A DNA stretch of 31,049 bases from Boothiomyces macroporosus (GCA_027604185.1 JADGKB010000139.1:1-31049); one strand, 5' to 3'; positions 20,543-29,385 are shown, counted from the first letter of the stretch. The notes: generated by a model not told the origin, from the letters alone. A program made the numbers and translations.

Positions 20543-20776
20543 ATGCTGAAAAAATTCACAGATACTCTTACATTCAAAAGGGAAAAGTCTATGGAAACTC
20601 TGAGGCACAGATTGTCCAGGATCAGCTTGGATTTTAATCCCAGGAGAAAGTCGGATCTGTTTGAAATTCCGCCTGCTGCCGAGCCAGAATTCCAAGAACC
20701 AGAATTCATTGCTTTCAATGGTAGGAAATCGATTGTGAATATGATGTTTGAACTAGGAGGAATAGAGCCTTTGTAG
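20543..20776 (+). CDS. Orphan ORF, 77 residues, function unknown
   Basis: The ORF runs from the ATG at 20543 (MLKKFTDTLTFKREKSMETL) to a TAG at 20776. It is followed at once by AATAAA. The first half is basic, with RHRLSRISLDFNPRRKS, which resembles kinase target sites. The second half is acidic and then hydrophobic, ending FELGGIEPL. No family is recognised. It fills the 443-bp gap between receptor copy 3 and MED25. A weak TATA-like stretch (TTTATAGTAAATA near 20445) lies farther from the ATG than usual. It could be a gene or a lost 3' exon. Confidence 0.4.
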   Translation: MLKKFTDTLTFKREKSMETLRHRLSRISLDFNPRRKSDLFEIPPAAEPEFQEPEFIAFNGRKSIVNMMFELGGIEPL

Positions 20777-20782
20777 AATAAA
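20777..20782 (+). terminator. Polyadenylation signal AATAAA
   Basis: AATAAA abuts the TAG of the 77-codon ORF; it supports that ORF being a transcribed 3' end. Confidence 0.45.
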
Positions 20783-20868
20783 GTAAATAATTATCTTGCC
20801 CTTGACCATTACCTTTTCCCATACCATTTGCATTTTGTGGTTGTCCAGTTTTTTCTCACAATCACTGA

Positions 20869-22845
20869 ATGTTGGTTTGTTTAGTGGTCGAAAATACTGC
20901 CGCAATGTCAGTTCATATGCAGAGGTAAAGCTCATTAATTTCAGGCTGGTTGACAGCTACATCACTCCGCTAATATCTTCCCTCAACTGCGAGATTGTCC
21001 TCATCGAGTATTGCGCAAAAGCGACTCCAAGATTAAAAACTAGAGATACACAAAAGATACTCAAATACATTAAAGAATTTAAATTTGTAAATGGAGGCGG
21101 GACAGAGAATAATTTGCTGGACGGAGTCGCAACAGCTGGCAAGTTTTTGTCGCAGCACAGCGGTGAGAAGCATCTGATAATTGTTACCAGTACCAACCCT
21201 TTGAAAAACAAGAGAGGAAAGTTCAATGAGCTTATCCAGCAGCTATTGAAAATGTCCGTTCATTTATCAGCAATTGCGCCAATCAGGGGTTTAGCTATTG
21301 AAGAGTACTACAAGAACGCCCAGGATATCGCTTTGAACCAAACAGATTTCTGTCGACTGGACTCACTTAACTGGAACAAGAGACCTTTGGATGAGCCAGG
21401 GCAGAATCCAGAGAAAAGAGTAAAGAAATCGCCCCCTGTAAAGGATGAAGATATAGTGGTGCTCTCTCAAACGGAAAAGGAAAAGACTGCCTCTCCTCGC
21501 AATCCTGTTCAGCAAGTCAAAACGCAACCCTTCAGTTCAAAGCCTGTCCAATCATTCCAAACTGCAAACCAAGCACAACCTATTTCTAACCCAACTGTCA
21601 TCCAAACTGTAAATACTCCAATTATGAATAATACCCCGCTTATAAACAATCAATCTTTGAAAATGATGCAGAACCAAATGATGAATTCATCAATGCCACA
21701 GATGAATAATATGAATCAACTCAACCAATCAAATCTACCATTCAATGTGGTTAATCAAGCGCAGATGAAACCAGCAACTCCAACTATCAATCCACTCCTT
21801 GCAATGCAAAATGCTCAAATTGCTAATATGATGAGTGCTCAACCTAAAATGAGTAACATGAATATGAATATGCAAATGAATCAGCTTCAAACACCCATGC
21901 AAAATATAAACACTGTGAATCCACAAATTAGTCTTGGAATGACTCAACTTGCAATGCAGCAGCAACTACAACAGATGCAAATGCCAGGACAAATGATGAA
22001 CCAGTTCAACCAATCTATCCTTGGTATGAATAGTGTAAACAATCCGCAAATGCAGTTCTTGGAAAAAGAAAAGCTGCAGCATATGCAACAGTATTTATTT
22101 TTTAATCTAGTACTGAAAGAAATCAGCAAATCCTGGGCCAAGTGAATCAAATGGTTCCAAACCAAATGAGCAATCTGCAAATGAACAATCTGCAATCCCA
22201 AATGGCAGCCCAATTGCCAATCAATCAAAATGCGCAATTACTAAATATGCTGCAACGGCCAATGATGAACCAACAAATGTACACACAGCCAGCCCAAAGA
22301 AATGCTGTTTGGCAAGGATATCTTTCTTTTCCAACCCAAGCACACAATGCAGCCCTATGTGAGGTATCAGCAGTCCAAATCATGAATGAACAAAAGGATG
22401 ACTTGTAATTATTCTTAATTTAGATTGCTGCAACTCTGGCCAAAATCTCTCTTCCTTTCAAACAGGCTCCCATTCAGTGACGATTATTTCAACAAGTTAT
22501 TACAACTAAAGAAATTCCCACTGGTTGGATTCCAACCTCCAAACAACAACCAACAGGCTCAGCAGCTATACACGACAATAGTTCAAAACATGACTCAAGT
22601 TTGCTTTGTTACAAGGTTCAACCAGATGGGCAGCGGTATAATTATTTGCCAGAACGGTGGTAAGCTGTTTGGAATACTGTTTGTAAAGAACGACGGATCG
22701 ATGGAGCAACTTGTAAACAAACTGGGGCAAACTGGTAACCAAGGTAACCATTACTCATCCAGGTCGTGGCAATGTGATGATGATGGGTGGAATGAACCCA
22801 CAGCTAGCCCTCCAAATGCAGATGCAAATGAACCAAAGCAAATAG
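20869..22845 (+). CDS. MED25: Mediator complex subunit 25 (VWA plus ACID/PTOV domains)
   Basis: Five exons (20869-20924, 20945-22090, 22111-22404, 22424-22743, 22763-22845) separated by introns of 20, 20, 19 and 19 nt give 632 residues. The N-terminus (LVVENTAAM, VDSYITPLI, FVNGGGTENNLLDGVATA, SVHLSAIAP) is the mediator-binding von Willebrand A domain of MED25. A Met/Asn/Gln-rich linker spans about 200-460. Residues about 464-603 (VWQGYLSF, LWPKSLFLS, KFPLVGFQPP, QVCFVTRF, GIIICQNGGKLFGILF) match the activator-interacting ACID/PTOV domain. The protein docks transcription activators to mediator in the nucleus. The last splice matters: unspliced, the frame would end in a non-matching tail, while splicing 22744-22762 restores the Met/Gln-rich end LALQMQMQMNQSK. 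The ATG at 20869 was chosen because it includes the first VWA strand. Confidence 0.82.
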
Positions 22846-22881
22846 ATACATATGAGGTTTTTATTATACTATAAGGCTTAT

Positions 22882-23962
22882 TTATTCTTTGATAAATCTT
22901 GATGAAAAAGGAATATAACTTGATAAACTCGACAAGGTTTCCAACGTTTGGTTTTTTGTACGGTTGAATGCTTCTGTGCGGTGATCTTTCAAATAAACGA
23001 GGTCGTTCTTTAAGCCGGTCAAATCAGCAGTCAAGAGTTTAGTAGCTGCGTTTGAAATGAATGGTGTCCATTCCCACCCTTCAGGTGTAAGGATCAATCG
23101 ATCGTGTTTAATTGGCTCTTCTTGGCCAAGCGCTAACTGATCCTGAGTATTTTCTAGTGCCATGCGTAGCTCTTCAATAGTTTGCTTTTGTTCTTCAAAT
23201 GCTCTTTCGGTTTCTCGCGCCGTCATCAGCAGCTGAAGTAACTCATCGCACCGATCAAACAGTACTTCCAATTGTTCTCGTTAGTTTACTCTTACCTTGC
23301 TGCTTTTCATGCTTCTCGTCCTTTAGCTTGTTTTGGGAGGAAAGGAAGGAGTTCTTCTTTTCCAGCTCAATTATCCTGTCGTGTAACTCGTTGAATAAAT
23401 CTTGATCGCTTTGTTTCAAAGTCTTGTTTTCTTGTCGTTCAATCATTTGTTGCTTTAGCAGCTCTTTCTTTTCTAGTTCCAATTCTTTAGCGTACTTTGT
23501 AACTGAAGCTAGATCCATACGCATCAGCTCAAGTTCTCCTTCTAGTAAATGAATACCGTTCGTATGTTCCATTTCTAACCGTTTCAAGTTAGTCATTGAA
23601 TTTTCGAGTTGCTTCTCCAAGTTTGCGTTCAACTCCCTAGCGTTTACTAGGGCTCTTTTGTGGGCTACTTTGGCATCATTAGCGTTTAATAATGCTGTAT
23701 CCAACTGCCGCTGTAGTTCTTGGTTTGCACTCTCAAGCACTTGAATATAGTCAAACTGGCGAGCGAGCTCCTGGTTTGCCTTTTCAATCCCAGTAAGTTT
23801 CTGTTTATCCTTTTCCGCAGTAATGTTGAGTCTATTTAAAGCAGACTTCATTATTATTGATGAGGGAGTAATATTGGGGATCGCCGTGGTTTCATTTTGT
23901 ACATATAAACTGCGCAAGTCTGCAACCAACTCTTTTGACTCTCGCTTTGTCAGTTCTGCCAT
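22882..23962 (-). CDS. Long coiled-coil protein of unknown function
   Basis: Two exons, 23296-23962 and 22882-23276, are joined by a 19-nt intron (23277-23295) with an ACTAAC branch motif and an unusual CGAG 3' end. The product has 353 residues. Residues about 55-285 are almost uninterrupted heptad-type coiled coil rich in Glu, Lys, Leu and Gln. The C-terminal ~70 residues are different, with TPEGWEWTPFISNAATKLL and SSLSSYIPFSSRF, and may form a small folded module. No transmembrane segment or signal peptide is present. It converges with MED25, the two stops being 36 bp apart. It could be a cytoskeletal, golgin-like or tethering protein, but no family is recognised. Confidence 0.7.
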
Positions 23963-24267
23963 TAGTATTTGTTAACCTTTCATTTTAGGGTTTGGAATTA
24001 TGAAGAATTTTGAGACCGCCCTGCGGTCACCGCTGGTCATACGTTGTTTCATTTAACTACAAAAGATAAATGGTCATGCGATAAACACCGGGAACTGTTT
24101 CACATCAAAGGTTTGGTACAGTGCATAGTGAGCAAGCACCCACGCCCTTGACCAAGCGAGCATAGGTTGAACGCTCGCATCCTATAGATACTCAAAAACA
24201 CAATTTTTTAAAATTATTTTTTATGATATAATTTTTTCAAGTATTCATGTTTCATCAATCCAAATAA
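23963..24267. other. Intergenic stretch with a small GC-rich hairpin
   Basis: No coding exon is visible in these 305 bp. It holds a perfect 6-bp stem (GCGAGC at 24156-24161 with GCTCGC at 24173-24178, 11-base loop). Downstream are T- and A-runs at about 24206-24239. It serves as the promoter side of the coiled-coil gene and the 3' side of the Stm1-like gene. Confidence 0.4.
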
Positions 24268-25302
24268 TTAGTTTCCTCCGAGAGATGGGAAAGCTTCAGT
24301 GTCTTGAACATTGACACCTGGACCGCTTCTACCAGCTGGCTTTCCTCCACGACCTCTTGGTTTTCCACCACGGTTTCCACCACGATTTCCGTTTCCACGT
24401 CCTCTACCTGCAGATCTGTTTTCTCTTGGCTCTCTTGGTGGTGGGGCAAAGTTGATTTCGATTGGAACAGTGACCTTTTGCTTGGCTTCCTTTGCTTTAC
24501 GTTCCTTTGGAGCTTGATCCTTCTATGGTTAATCAATCTTTTTGAAAATTTCACTTCAGAGTAACTATGACTATAAAACCCACATGCAACATGGATTTTA
24601 AGACAAAATCCAAATCGTTGTTCGGTTAAACGGTTTGTCATCATCATGAGTGCATTTGGTACATACCTTAACTTCAATGAAAACTTCTTCGGTGTTTTCA
24701 ATCTTTGTTAATTTCTTCCATTTTGGGTCTTCGACACCTTCGTTTGCTTGGCGGATTTTGACATCAGCAACAACTTTCTTTGCTTCCTTGTCAGCCAAGT
24801 AATCAGCGAATGATTTGAAATCATCTTCAGGATCTTTTTCGGCAACTTCACTAATGTTACTGAGCAATTACGGTTCAGCAGCAGTTTCTTCTTCAGCAAT
24901 CTCAACAGAAGCAACCTTTTCGCCTTCTACTTGTCCTTCAACTTCTTCGCCCCAAGTTGCTTTTCCAGCAACTTCCTTCTTTTCTCCACCTTTGTAAGCA
25001 ACACCTTGAGATTTGCGGTCAAATTCTCTGCCGTGATTTGGCTTTTGGTGACGGTGGTTTTTAGGTTTCTTTTCATCCTTGTGTTCAGGCTTTTCCATAA
25101 ATGATCCTTCCTTTGGTGCTGGTCTATCCTTGCGAGCTGATCTTGGTTTAGATCCGTTTTGTTCGCGTAAAGGTTTTTGTGGTTTTGACAAACCTACGAC
25201 TGGCTTTTGTTCAACCTTTTGTTGTGGTTTTGGGGTTGGTTTGACATTTTGTACAGGTTCATCATCTTCTACAAGAAGGGCAAAAGGATTGTTGCTGGCC
25301 AT
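24268..25302 (-). CDS. STM1: Stm1/SERBP1 (HABP4/PAI-RBP) family ribosome-preservation factor
   Basis: Three exons (24872-25302, 24667-24850, 24268-24522) give 289 residues. The first intron is 21 nt (24851-24871) and the second is 144 nt (24523-24666), the only long intron in the window. The N-terminus MASNNPFALLVEDDE is the family's typical start. A basic Lys/Pro/Gln-rich linker, ATWGEEVEGQ, DFKSFADYLADKEAKK, VEDPKWKKL and a C-terminal RGG region (GRGRGNGNRGGNRGG, ending AFPSLGGN) follow. Family members bind the mRNA channel of 80S ribosomes, cooperate with eEF2 and protect idle ribosomes; they act in the cytosol. The second intron contains a box C/D snoRNA, fitting the known habit of snoRNAs to sit in introns of ribosome-related genes. 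Confidence 0.85.
24552..24652 (-). ncRNA. Intronic box C/D snoRNA predicted to guide methylation of 25S/28S rRNA helix 69
   Basis: The RNA lies wholly inside the 144-nt intron of the Stm1-like gene. A C box (two overlapping ATGATGA copies at 24638-24647) and a D box CTGA (24556-24559) are closed by a 4-bp stem, CACT (24649-24652) with AGTG (24552-24555). Directly 5' of the D box is AGTCATAGTTACT (24560-24572). Its complement, AGTAACTATGACT, is the universal helix 69 segment of large-subunit rRNA. The nucleotide pairing five bases upstream of the D box is the second A of GUAAC, which from memory is yeast 25S Am2256, the snR63 target. C' and D' boxes are not clear. The target match and box spacing make chance unlikely. 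Confidence 0.85.
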
Positions 25303-25541
25303 TTGAATATGAATGGGTTAATCTAACCTTAGTGTAAAGAGAAAAAAATCCAAGGGGGAAAATGTGCCTGTTGCCACACAGTCCGCTCATTGGCTAATTT
25401 TTTATTCCCCGGTTACTGTGACGTTTGGAATTTCATGGAACAACGGCACATGGGTTTAGAAATAATCTCAGCGGTTCAATCGAGCGCTTTATCTGAACGC
25501 GAATAGTGCATTTTAAAATGATCAATAGTATAGAACTGGGT

Positions 25542-26534
25542 TTATTTTGAATAGTCGTAGAATCCAGCTCCAGATTTGCGTCCAAGTTTCTTGTTTTCAA
25601 CCAACTCGTTCAAAAGCTTAGATGGAGCAACTAGTTTATCTCCCTTCAAACCAACTCCATTTTGGTACCATCCATCAGTAATGAACTTGGTAGTGTCCAA
25701 ACCAACATACTAGATTAGAGAAAATTTACGTCAGCCAATTCAAATGGTCCCATAGGATATCCGGCCCCCAATTTCATCGCAGTATCGACGTCTTCCTTTG
25801 AAGCATCACCTCGTTCAACCATGCGGATAGCCTCCATCACTATATTAGAAAAGATTACTGTATGGAACCAACAATCTGTTTACAATGAATCCTGGTGTGT
25901 CCTTGCAAGAGACTGGCACCTTTTTAATATTTTTGGTAAATTCTTCCAAAGCATTAAATACATTCTTGTGAGTATTCTTGGTGCTAATAATTTCAACCAA
26001 CTTCATTTGAGGAACAGGGTTAAAGAAGTGCAATCCGGCAAAATTGGACTGTCTAGATGCTGGAGTAGCTGACGCGATATCACCAATTGGCAAAGATGAA
26101 GTGTTTGAACAAAAGATGGTGTGACTTGGAGCTGCAGCATCCAGTTGCTTGAACAAATTCTGTTTGATTCCCAAGTTTTCGATAATGGCTTCAATGACCA
26201 AATCAGTCTTTTGAACAGTCTTGACAGCATCAGTGGAAGTGTCGATATTTGCGAATACTGAATCAATGAATTTCTTTGATTGGTCCTTGTCATCGTTAAA
26301 CTTTTTCTTTGCTACACGAGCAAGAGACTTGGTGATGATTGATTTTCCGTTCTCAAGTGCCTTGTCTGAAGTATCAACCATGGTTACTTTGTATCCAGCC
26401 TGAGCAGCTACTTGTACAATACCGGATCCCATTAAACCAGCACCGATGATGGTAATATGTTTGATATCCGATGAGGTGGACATGGTTTTGCGAAGAATTT
26501 GCTGTAATCTTTGAGTAGCTTTCATGGACTGCAT
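25542..26534 (-). CDS. HADH: Mitochondrial short-chain L-3-hydroxyacyl-CoA dehydrogenase
   Basis: Three exons (25859-26534, 25730-25839, 25542-25709) with introns of 19 and 20 nt give 317 residues. It oxidises L-3-hydroxyacyl-CoA to 3-ketoacyl-CoA with NAD+ in beta-oxidation. The first ~22 residues ([20 protein letters not shown]) are a basic amphipathic mitochondrial presequence. The Rossmann motif is [27 protein letters not shown] and [18 protein letters not shown] carry the catalytic His region. The C-terminal domain has [28 protein letters not shown] and [10 protein letters not shown]. The length is that of animal and fungal HADH. An AATAAA overlaps the stop codon on the minus strand. The reading of exon 2 and 3 rests on exact domain continuity. 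Confidence 0.9.
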
Positions 26535-26619
26535 GTTTTCAGATGAGCAAAAAGTTTAACAGAACGTGAATGTAAAAATCACCTGACTGATTAGGAAAAT
26601 ATTTCGGATATATTCTTTA

Positions 26620-26931
26620 TTATACAATTAAAACGAGTAATACAGGGATGATAGTGAACGCCTTGTAAGCGCTGTTTGATTCTAGTTTCTCTTCTCTCTT
26701 GTTGAGCACTTCCTGGCAGAGACCAACTCTTTCATTCACAATTTCACATTTACCAGCACAGTCTGCATCGCTGTTACATATTTGAACACACTTTCCTCCT
26801 GCGATAGGGTTTCCATCGATTTTACAGTAGAATCCTTTTTTACAATTCTTCATATTTAATCCTCCGCACTTTTCTCCAGGCTCTGCAATCGTGAGAGCTG
26901 CAACAGCTGTTATTAGTAGCAGAATGTTCAT
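26620..26931 (-). CDS. Small cysteine-rich secreted protein, probably GPI-anchored
   Basis: Single exon, 103 residues from the ATG at 26931; an upstream TTG in the same frame is not credible as a start. An N-terminal signal peptide (MNILLLITAVAALTIAEPG) is followed by eight cysteines in about 57 residues (EKCG, KNC, FYCK, GKCV, ICN, DCAGKCE, LCQE). A Lys/Glu stretch, a small-residue SNSAY site and a final hydrophobic run (FTIIPVLLVLIV) with no basic tail follow, which is the layout of a GPI signal. It is likely displayed on the cell surface or wall. The spacing DSDADCAGKC recalls small disulphide domains of the WAP/dickkopf-like kind, but I assign no family. No intron is seen. Confidence 0.65.
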   Translation of the reverse strand: MNILLLITAVAALTIAEPGEKCGGLNMKNCKKGFYCKIDGNPIAGGKCVQICNSDADCAGKCEIVNERVGLCQEVLNKREEKLESNSAYKAFTIIPVLLVLIV

Positions 26932-27171
26932 GAAAGTATTCAAAAATTTGAAAAACGGAAAATGGCATGGCCACTTTGAGGCTCATCAAACGCGGATGGA
27001 GGGGTGAAAAATGAAACCTCAAAGATCATTTAAATCGTTGATTAGCGGACACAGAATTAAAAGATATCTCGTTTATTCTTTGCGAGTTATTTTATGAAAG
27101 TTAATTACTGTAAATGACGCTTTAGTGTAAGAGTTGTTTGTTAAAAAGGTACACAAAATCAAACCAAAAGA

Positions 27172-27668
27172 ATGAAGGCTTGGGATATTGATTTGAAACT
27201 CCGAAAAAATGCTCTTGTTAACTATGAAGACAAGTACTCGTTGACCATGTTTCCTCGCATGGCCTTTTCCCTTCCGCTGGTGCCTTATTCTATTGCACAG
27301 CAAATTTGTCCCCAAAACGAGTTACCAGTTGTTATCAACTCTCTGCTGAAGACTTGAAACAATCTGGTTACCACTCTAATCGCAGCAGCTCATCTACGCG
27401 CAAAGTATATGATCCACCACTAAAACCACTGCGGACGAAAAACATCAACGATAAGTGCCAATCCGTCCCAAATTTGGTTGAAGTGGGATCTCTTTCCTTT
27501 CCAAAAGATGAATTCATAGATTTACCAGAGTCTCTCCAGGAAATGGACCAAGGCAGCTTTAATATGCAAAGCACAGAAAATGGTTCTAATCTGCAAACGT
27601 CTTTAATGACAGTTACGAGTATTGCAGGCAGTATCTATACAAGACATATCAGTATTTCAAAGGAGTAA
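27172..27668 (+). CDS. Hypothetical gene of unresolved exon structure
   Basis: Two overlapping frames look coding but I cannot join them. The first runs from an ATG at 27172 (MKAWDIDLKLRKNALVNYED) to a TGA at 27357. The second is open from 27228 to a TAA at 27668 and carries the better sequence: Ser/Arg-rich SGYHSNRSSSSTRKVYDPPL, SVPNLVEVG, DEFIDLPESLQEM and a Ser/Thr-rich end. Joining needs an intron with a length of 3n+2; no 17-, 20-, 23- or 26-nt GT-AG option exists, and a 44-nt one uses a poor donor. The second frame looks like a disordered phospho-regulated protein. A TTAAAAAG element lies about 30 bp before the first ATG. The function is unknown. Confidence 0.4.
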
Positions 27669-27809
27669 GAGAAAAAAAGTAATACAATCATTATTGTCTT
27701 TGAGAGTTTTTCAATAGTATAAATACTTATATTTACACTCTTCAGAAAGATTATTTGTTAGTTTACGCTCACACCAAAACTGTTTGCAAAAAGTCTCATA
27801 CATATAGTA

Positions 27810-28070
27810 ATGACCACGGCAGACGTTCAAAGAGTACGCATTATAGAGCACATTCAGCAGTTGGATTTGATTAACCAACCATCTTTGGATATAAACCTCC
27901 GAATGCATTCATGTGCGTTTAATGAATAGTGTATGGCTGAATTCCTCTCGCGTAAAACAGAATCAGTGAATAGCGGCTTGGCATTCGCATCAATCAATAG
28001 AGGTAAAGCAGAGCACGTACCATACCTTATTGCTGCAATTTATTCGAATTTTAAGGATTCCTTATTTTGA
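27810..28070 (+). CDS. Hypothetical small ORF interrupted by one in-frame TAG
   Basis: From the ATG at 27810 a frame of 39 codons (including VQRVRIIEHIQQLDLINQPS) meets a TAG at 27927-27929. It then continues in the same frame for 47 more codons, including an internal ATG at 27933 (MAEFLSRKTESVNSGLAFAS, GKAEHVPYLIAAIYSNFKD), to a TGA at 28070. Both halves look like helical protein and could be one 86-codon gene with a stop mutation, or two exons of a gene whose intron I cannot define. A GT-AG candidate of 17 nt across the TAG breaks the frame. No family is recognised. Confidence 0.3.
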
Positions 28071-28130
28071 TTGACCCCCCAAGGCTTGTCTTGCAAAAAG
28101 ACCTTATCAGCCACAAGAAACGAGCTCGGA

Positions 28131-28138
28131 TATAAAAC
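28131..28138 (+). promoter_or_regulatory. TATA box of the CBM5/12-DM9 gene
   Basis: TATAAAAC ends 32 bp before the ATG at 28171, one of the clearest TATA boxes in the window. Confidence 0.65.
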
Positions 28139-28170
28139 CAAGTAGTTCTCTTGCAATCACGAAAATCCAA

Positions 28171-29133
28171 ATGGCACCTTGGGAACCAGGCACTCAGTAT
28201 AACTACGGTGATGTAGTCGAATATCAGGGAAGAATGTACAAGATCATTCAACCTCACCGCTCTCAATCCGATTGGAATCCATCCATCACTCCTGCATTGT
28301 GGGGTTTGATGGAAGGAAGTGGCCAATATACCCCTCCTGCCAATCAATACAATCCGCCTCAACAACAGTACCCTCCGCAACAACAGTACCCTCCGCAACA
28401 ACAATATCCTCCACAACAACAATATCCTCCTCAAGAGCAGTACCCTCCGCAAAACCAAGGCTATGATCAAAAACCACCTCAGCAGCAAGAAGACAAGGGC
28501 TTCTTTGGCAACTTGGCTGATACTTTAGGAACTGGCGGCATGATTGCTGGTGGTTTGGCTGGCGCTGCTGCCTTGGCTGGAGGAATTGGATTCGGTGCTC
28601 ACATGTTCAACAAAAGCAAGGGAGAGCACAGAGAATATGAAGCATGGAAGAGAGATGCTACCATTCATACCCAAGAATTCCACACTGCTCTTCAACAAGG
28701 ACGCGCTCCAGCGTTGGCATGGGTTCTTACCAGAGGCAAGCAAATTCCTCAACATGCAATTCAAGTCGGAAATGAAAGTGATGGCAAGCCTTTGTATGTT
28801 GCTCGTGTATTCTACAAGAATGGAGTGCACATCGGTAAAGCTGGCAACCACTTGAATGGCGTCTACTTCCCATGGGGCGGAAAGGAACGCAACGAAGAAG
28901 AATATGAAGTATTGGTCGGAAACCCAAATGCAGTCAGATGGGTCGATGGTCGCAGTGTGCAAAGCAATGTTGTACCTGCCGGCAATGACGATGGCACCCC
29001 GTTATTTGTCGGACTCTTCAGCCACAAGGGTAGTGTTATTCCAGGAAAGGCATCCAATGTCCAAGGATACTTTGGGTATGGAGGTAGTGAACATGTTTGC
29101 AGAAGCGATTACAAAATTTTGGCATCCGCTTGA
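28171..29133 (+). CDS. Carbohydrate-binding CBM5/12 - glycine zipper - DM9 (DUF3421) repeat protein
   Basis: Single exon, 320 residues. Residues 1-50 (WEPGTQYNYGDVVEYQGRMY, WNPSITPALWGL) are a CBM5/12 chitin-binding-type module, with its aromatic pattern. Residues about 54-110 are a Pro/Gln/Tyr repeat. A glycine-zipper segment (GTGGMIAGGLAGAAALAGGI) follows at about 124-150. The last ~145 residues hold two DM9 repeats (WVLTRGKQIPQHAIQVGNES, YVARVFYKNGVHIGKAG, WVDGRSVQSNVVPAGNDDG, GLFSHKGSVIPGKAS). DM9 proteins bind mannose-type glycans in other organisms. No signal peptide is present, so it is either cytosolic or leaves by a non-classical route. Codons are C-rich, like the transporter, suggesting strong expression. 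Confidence 0.85.
   Translation: MAPWEPGTQYNYGDVVEYQGRMYKIIQPHRSQSDWNPSITPALWGLMEGSGQYTPPANQYNPPQQQYPPQQQYPPQQQYPPQQQYPPQEQYPPQNQGYDQKPPQQQEDKGFFGNLADTLGTGGMIAGGLAGAAALAGGIGFGAHMFNKSKGEHREYEAWKRDATIHTQEFHTALQQGRAPALAWVLTRGKQIPQHAIQVGNESDGKPLYVARVFYKNGVHIGKAGNHLNGVYFPWGGKERNEEEYEVLVGNPNAVRWVDGRSVQSNVVPAGNDDGTPLFVGLFSHKGSVIPGKASNVQGYFGYGGSEHVCRSDYKILASA
28360..28449 (+). repeat. Five tandem 18-bp units coding for QQQYPP
   Basis: Five in-frame units encode QQQYPP four times and then QEQYPP. They differ at third positions (CAG/CAA, TAC/TAT, CCG/CCA/CCT). Because the unit is a multiple of three, unit gain or loss would keep the frame, so length variation among strains is likely. Confidence 0.85.
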
Positions 29134-29146
29134 ATTTCTTTATTGC

Positions 29147-29152
29147 AATAAA
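29147..29152 (+). terminator. Polyadenylation signal AATAAA
   Basis: AATAAA starts 14 bases after the stop of the CBM5/12-DM9 gene. Confidence 0.5.
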
Positions 29153-29385
29153 ATCATATAAAACTCAACAATTTCAATTCCGCTGTTTTTAATTCACACG
29201 TCATCATGATAACTGCAATTTGCTTCTGTTGGAAACACTGTTATTTCAAAGCCACATATGGTATTGGTGAATAGGAGATTGTACCAATAGAAACAAGATC
29301 CAAGTCAATTCTACATGTAATTAAAGCGATTTTCTCTTTCTTTATCCTTATGACTAAGGCAGAATTAAGTTTAAGGTTTTTAAAC

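Noticed and set aside
20796..20868. Upstream ATG giving MED25 a longer N-terminus
   Set aside because: That frame reads through the 20-nt intron at 20925 and loses the first VWA strand, which the ATG at 20869 preserves.
24100..24215. Possible tRNA or other Pol III gene near the hairpin
   Set aside because: There is a GGTTGAACGC stretch and a T-run, but no proper B box, no A box at the right distance and no cloverleaf can be drawn.
27711..27908. Minus-strand 65-codon ORF
   Set aside because: No domain, promoter element or signal; it overlaps the more protein-like plus-strand frame at 27810.
10836..28070. Alternative genetic code suggested by in-frame TAA and TAG
   Set aside because: TAA, TAG and TGA all end well-supported genes here, and the large conserved ORFs contain no in-frame stops once introns are removed.
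28051..28488. Leu/Arg-rich minus ORF opposite the CBM5/12-DM9 gene
   Set aside because: Its repeats are just the complement of the QQQYPP-coding repeat; no independent gene evidence.
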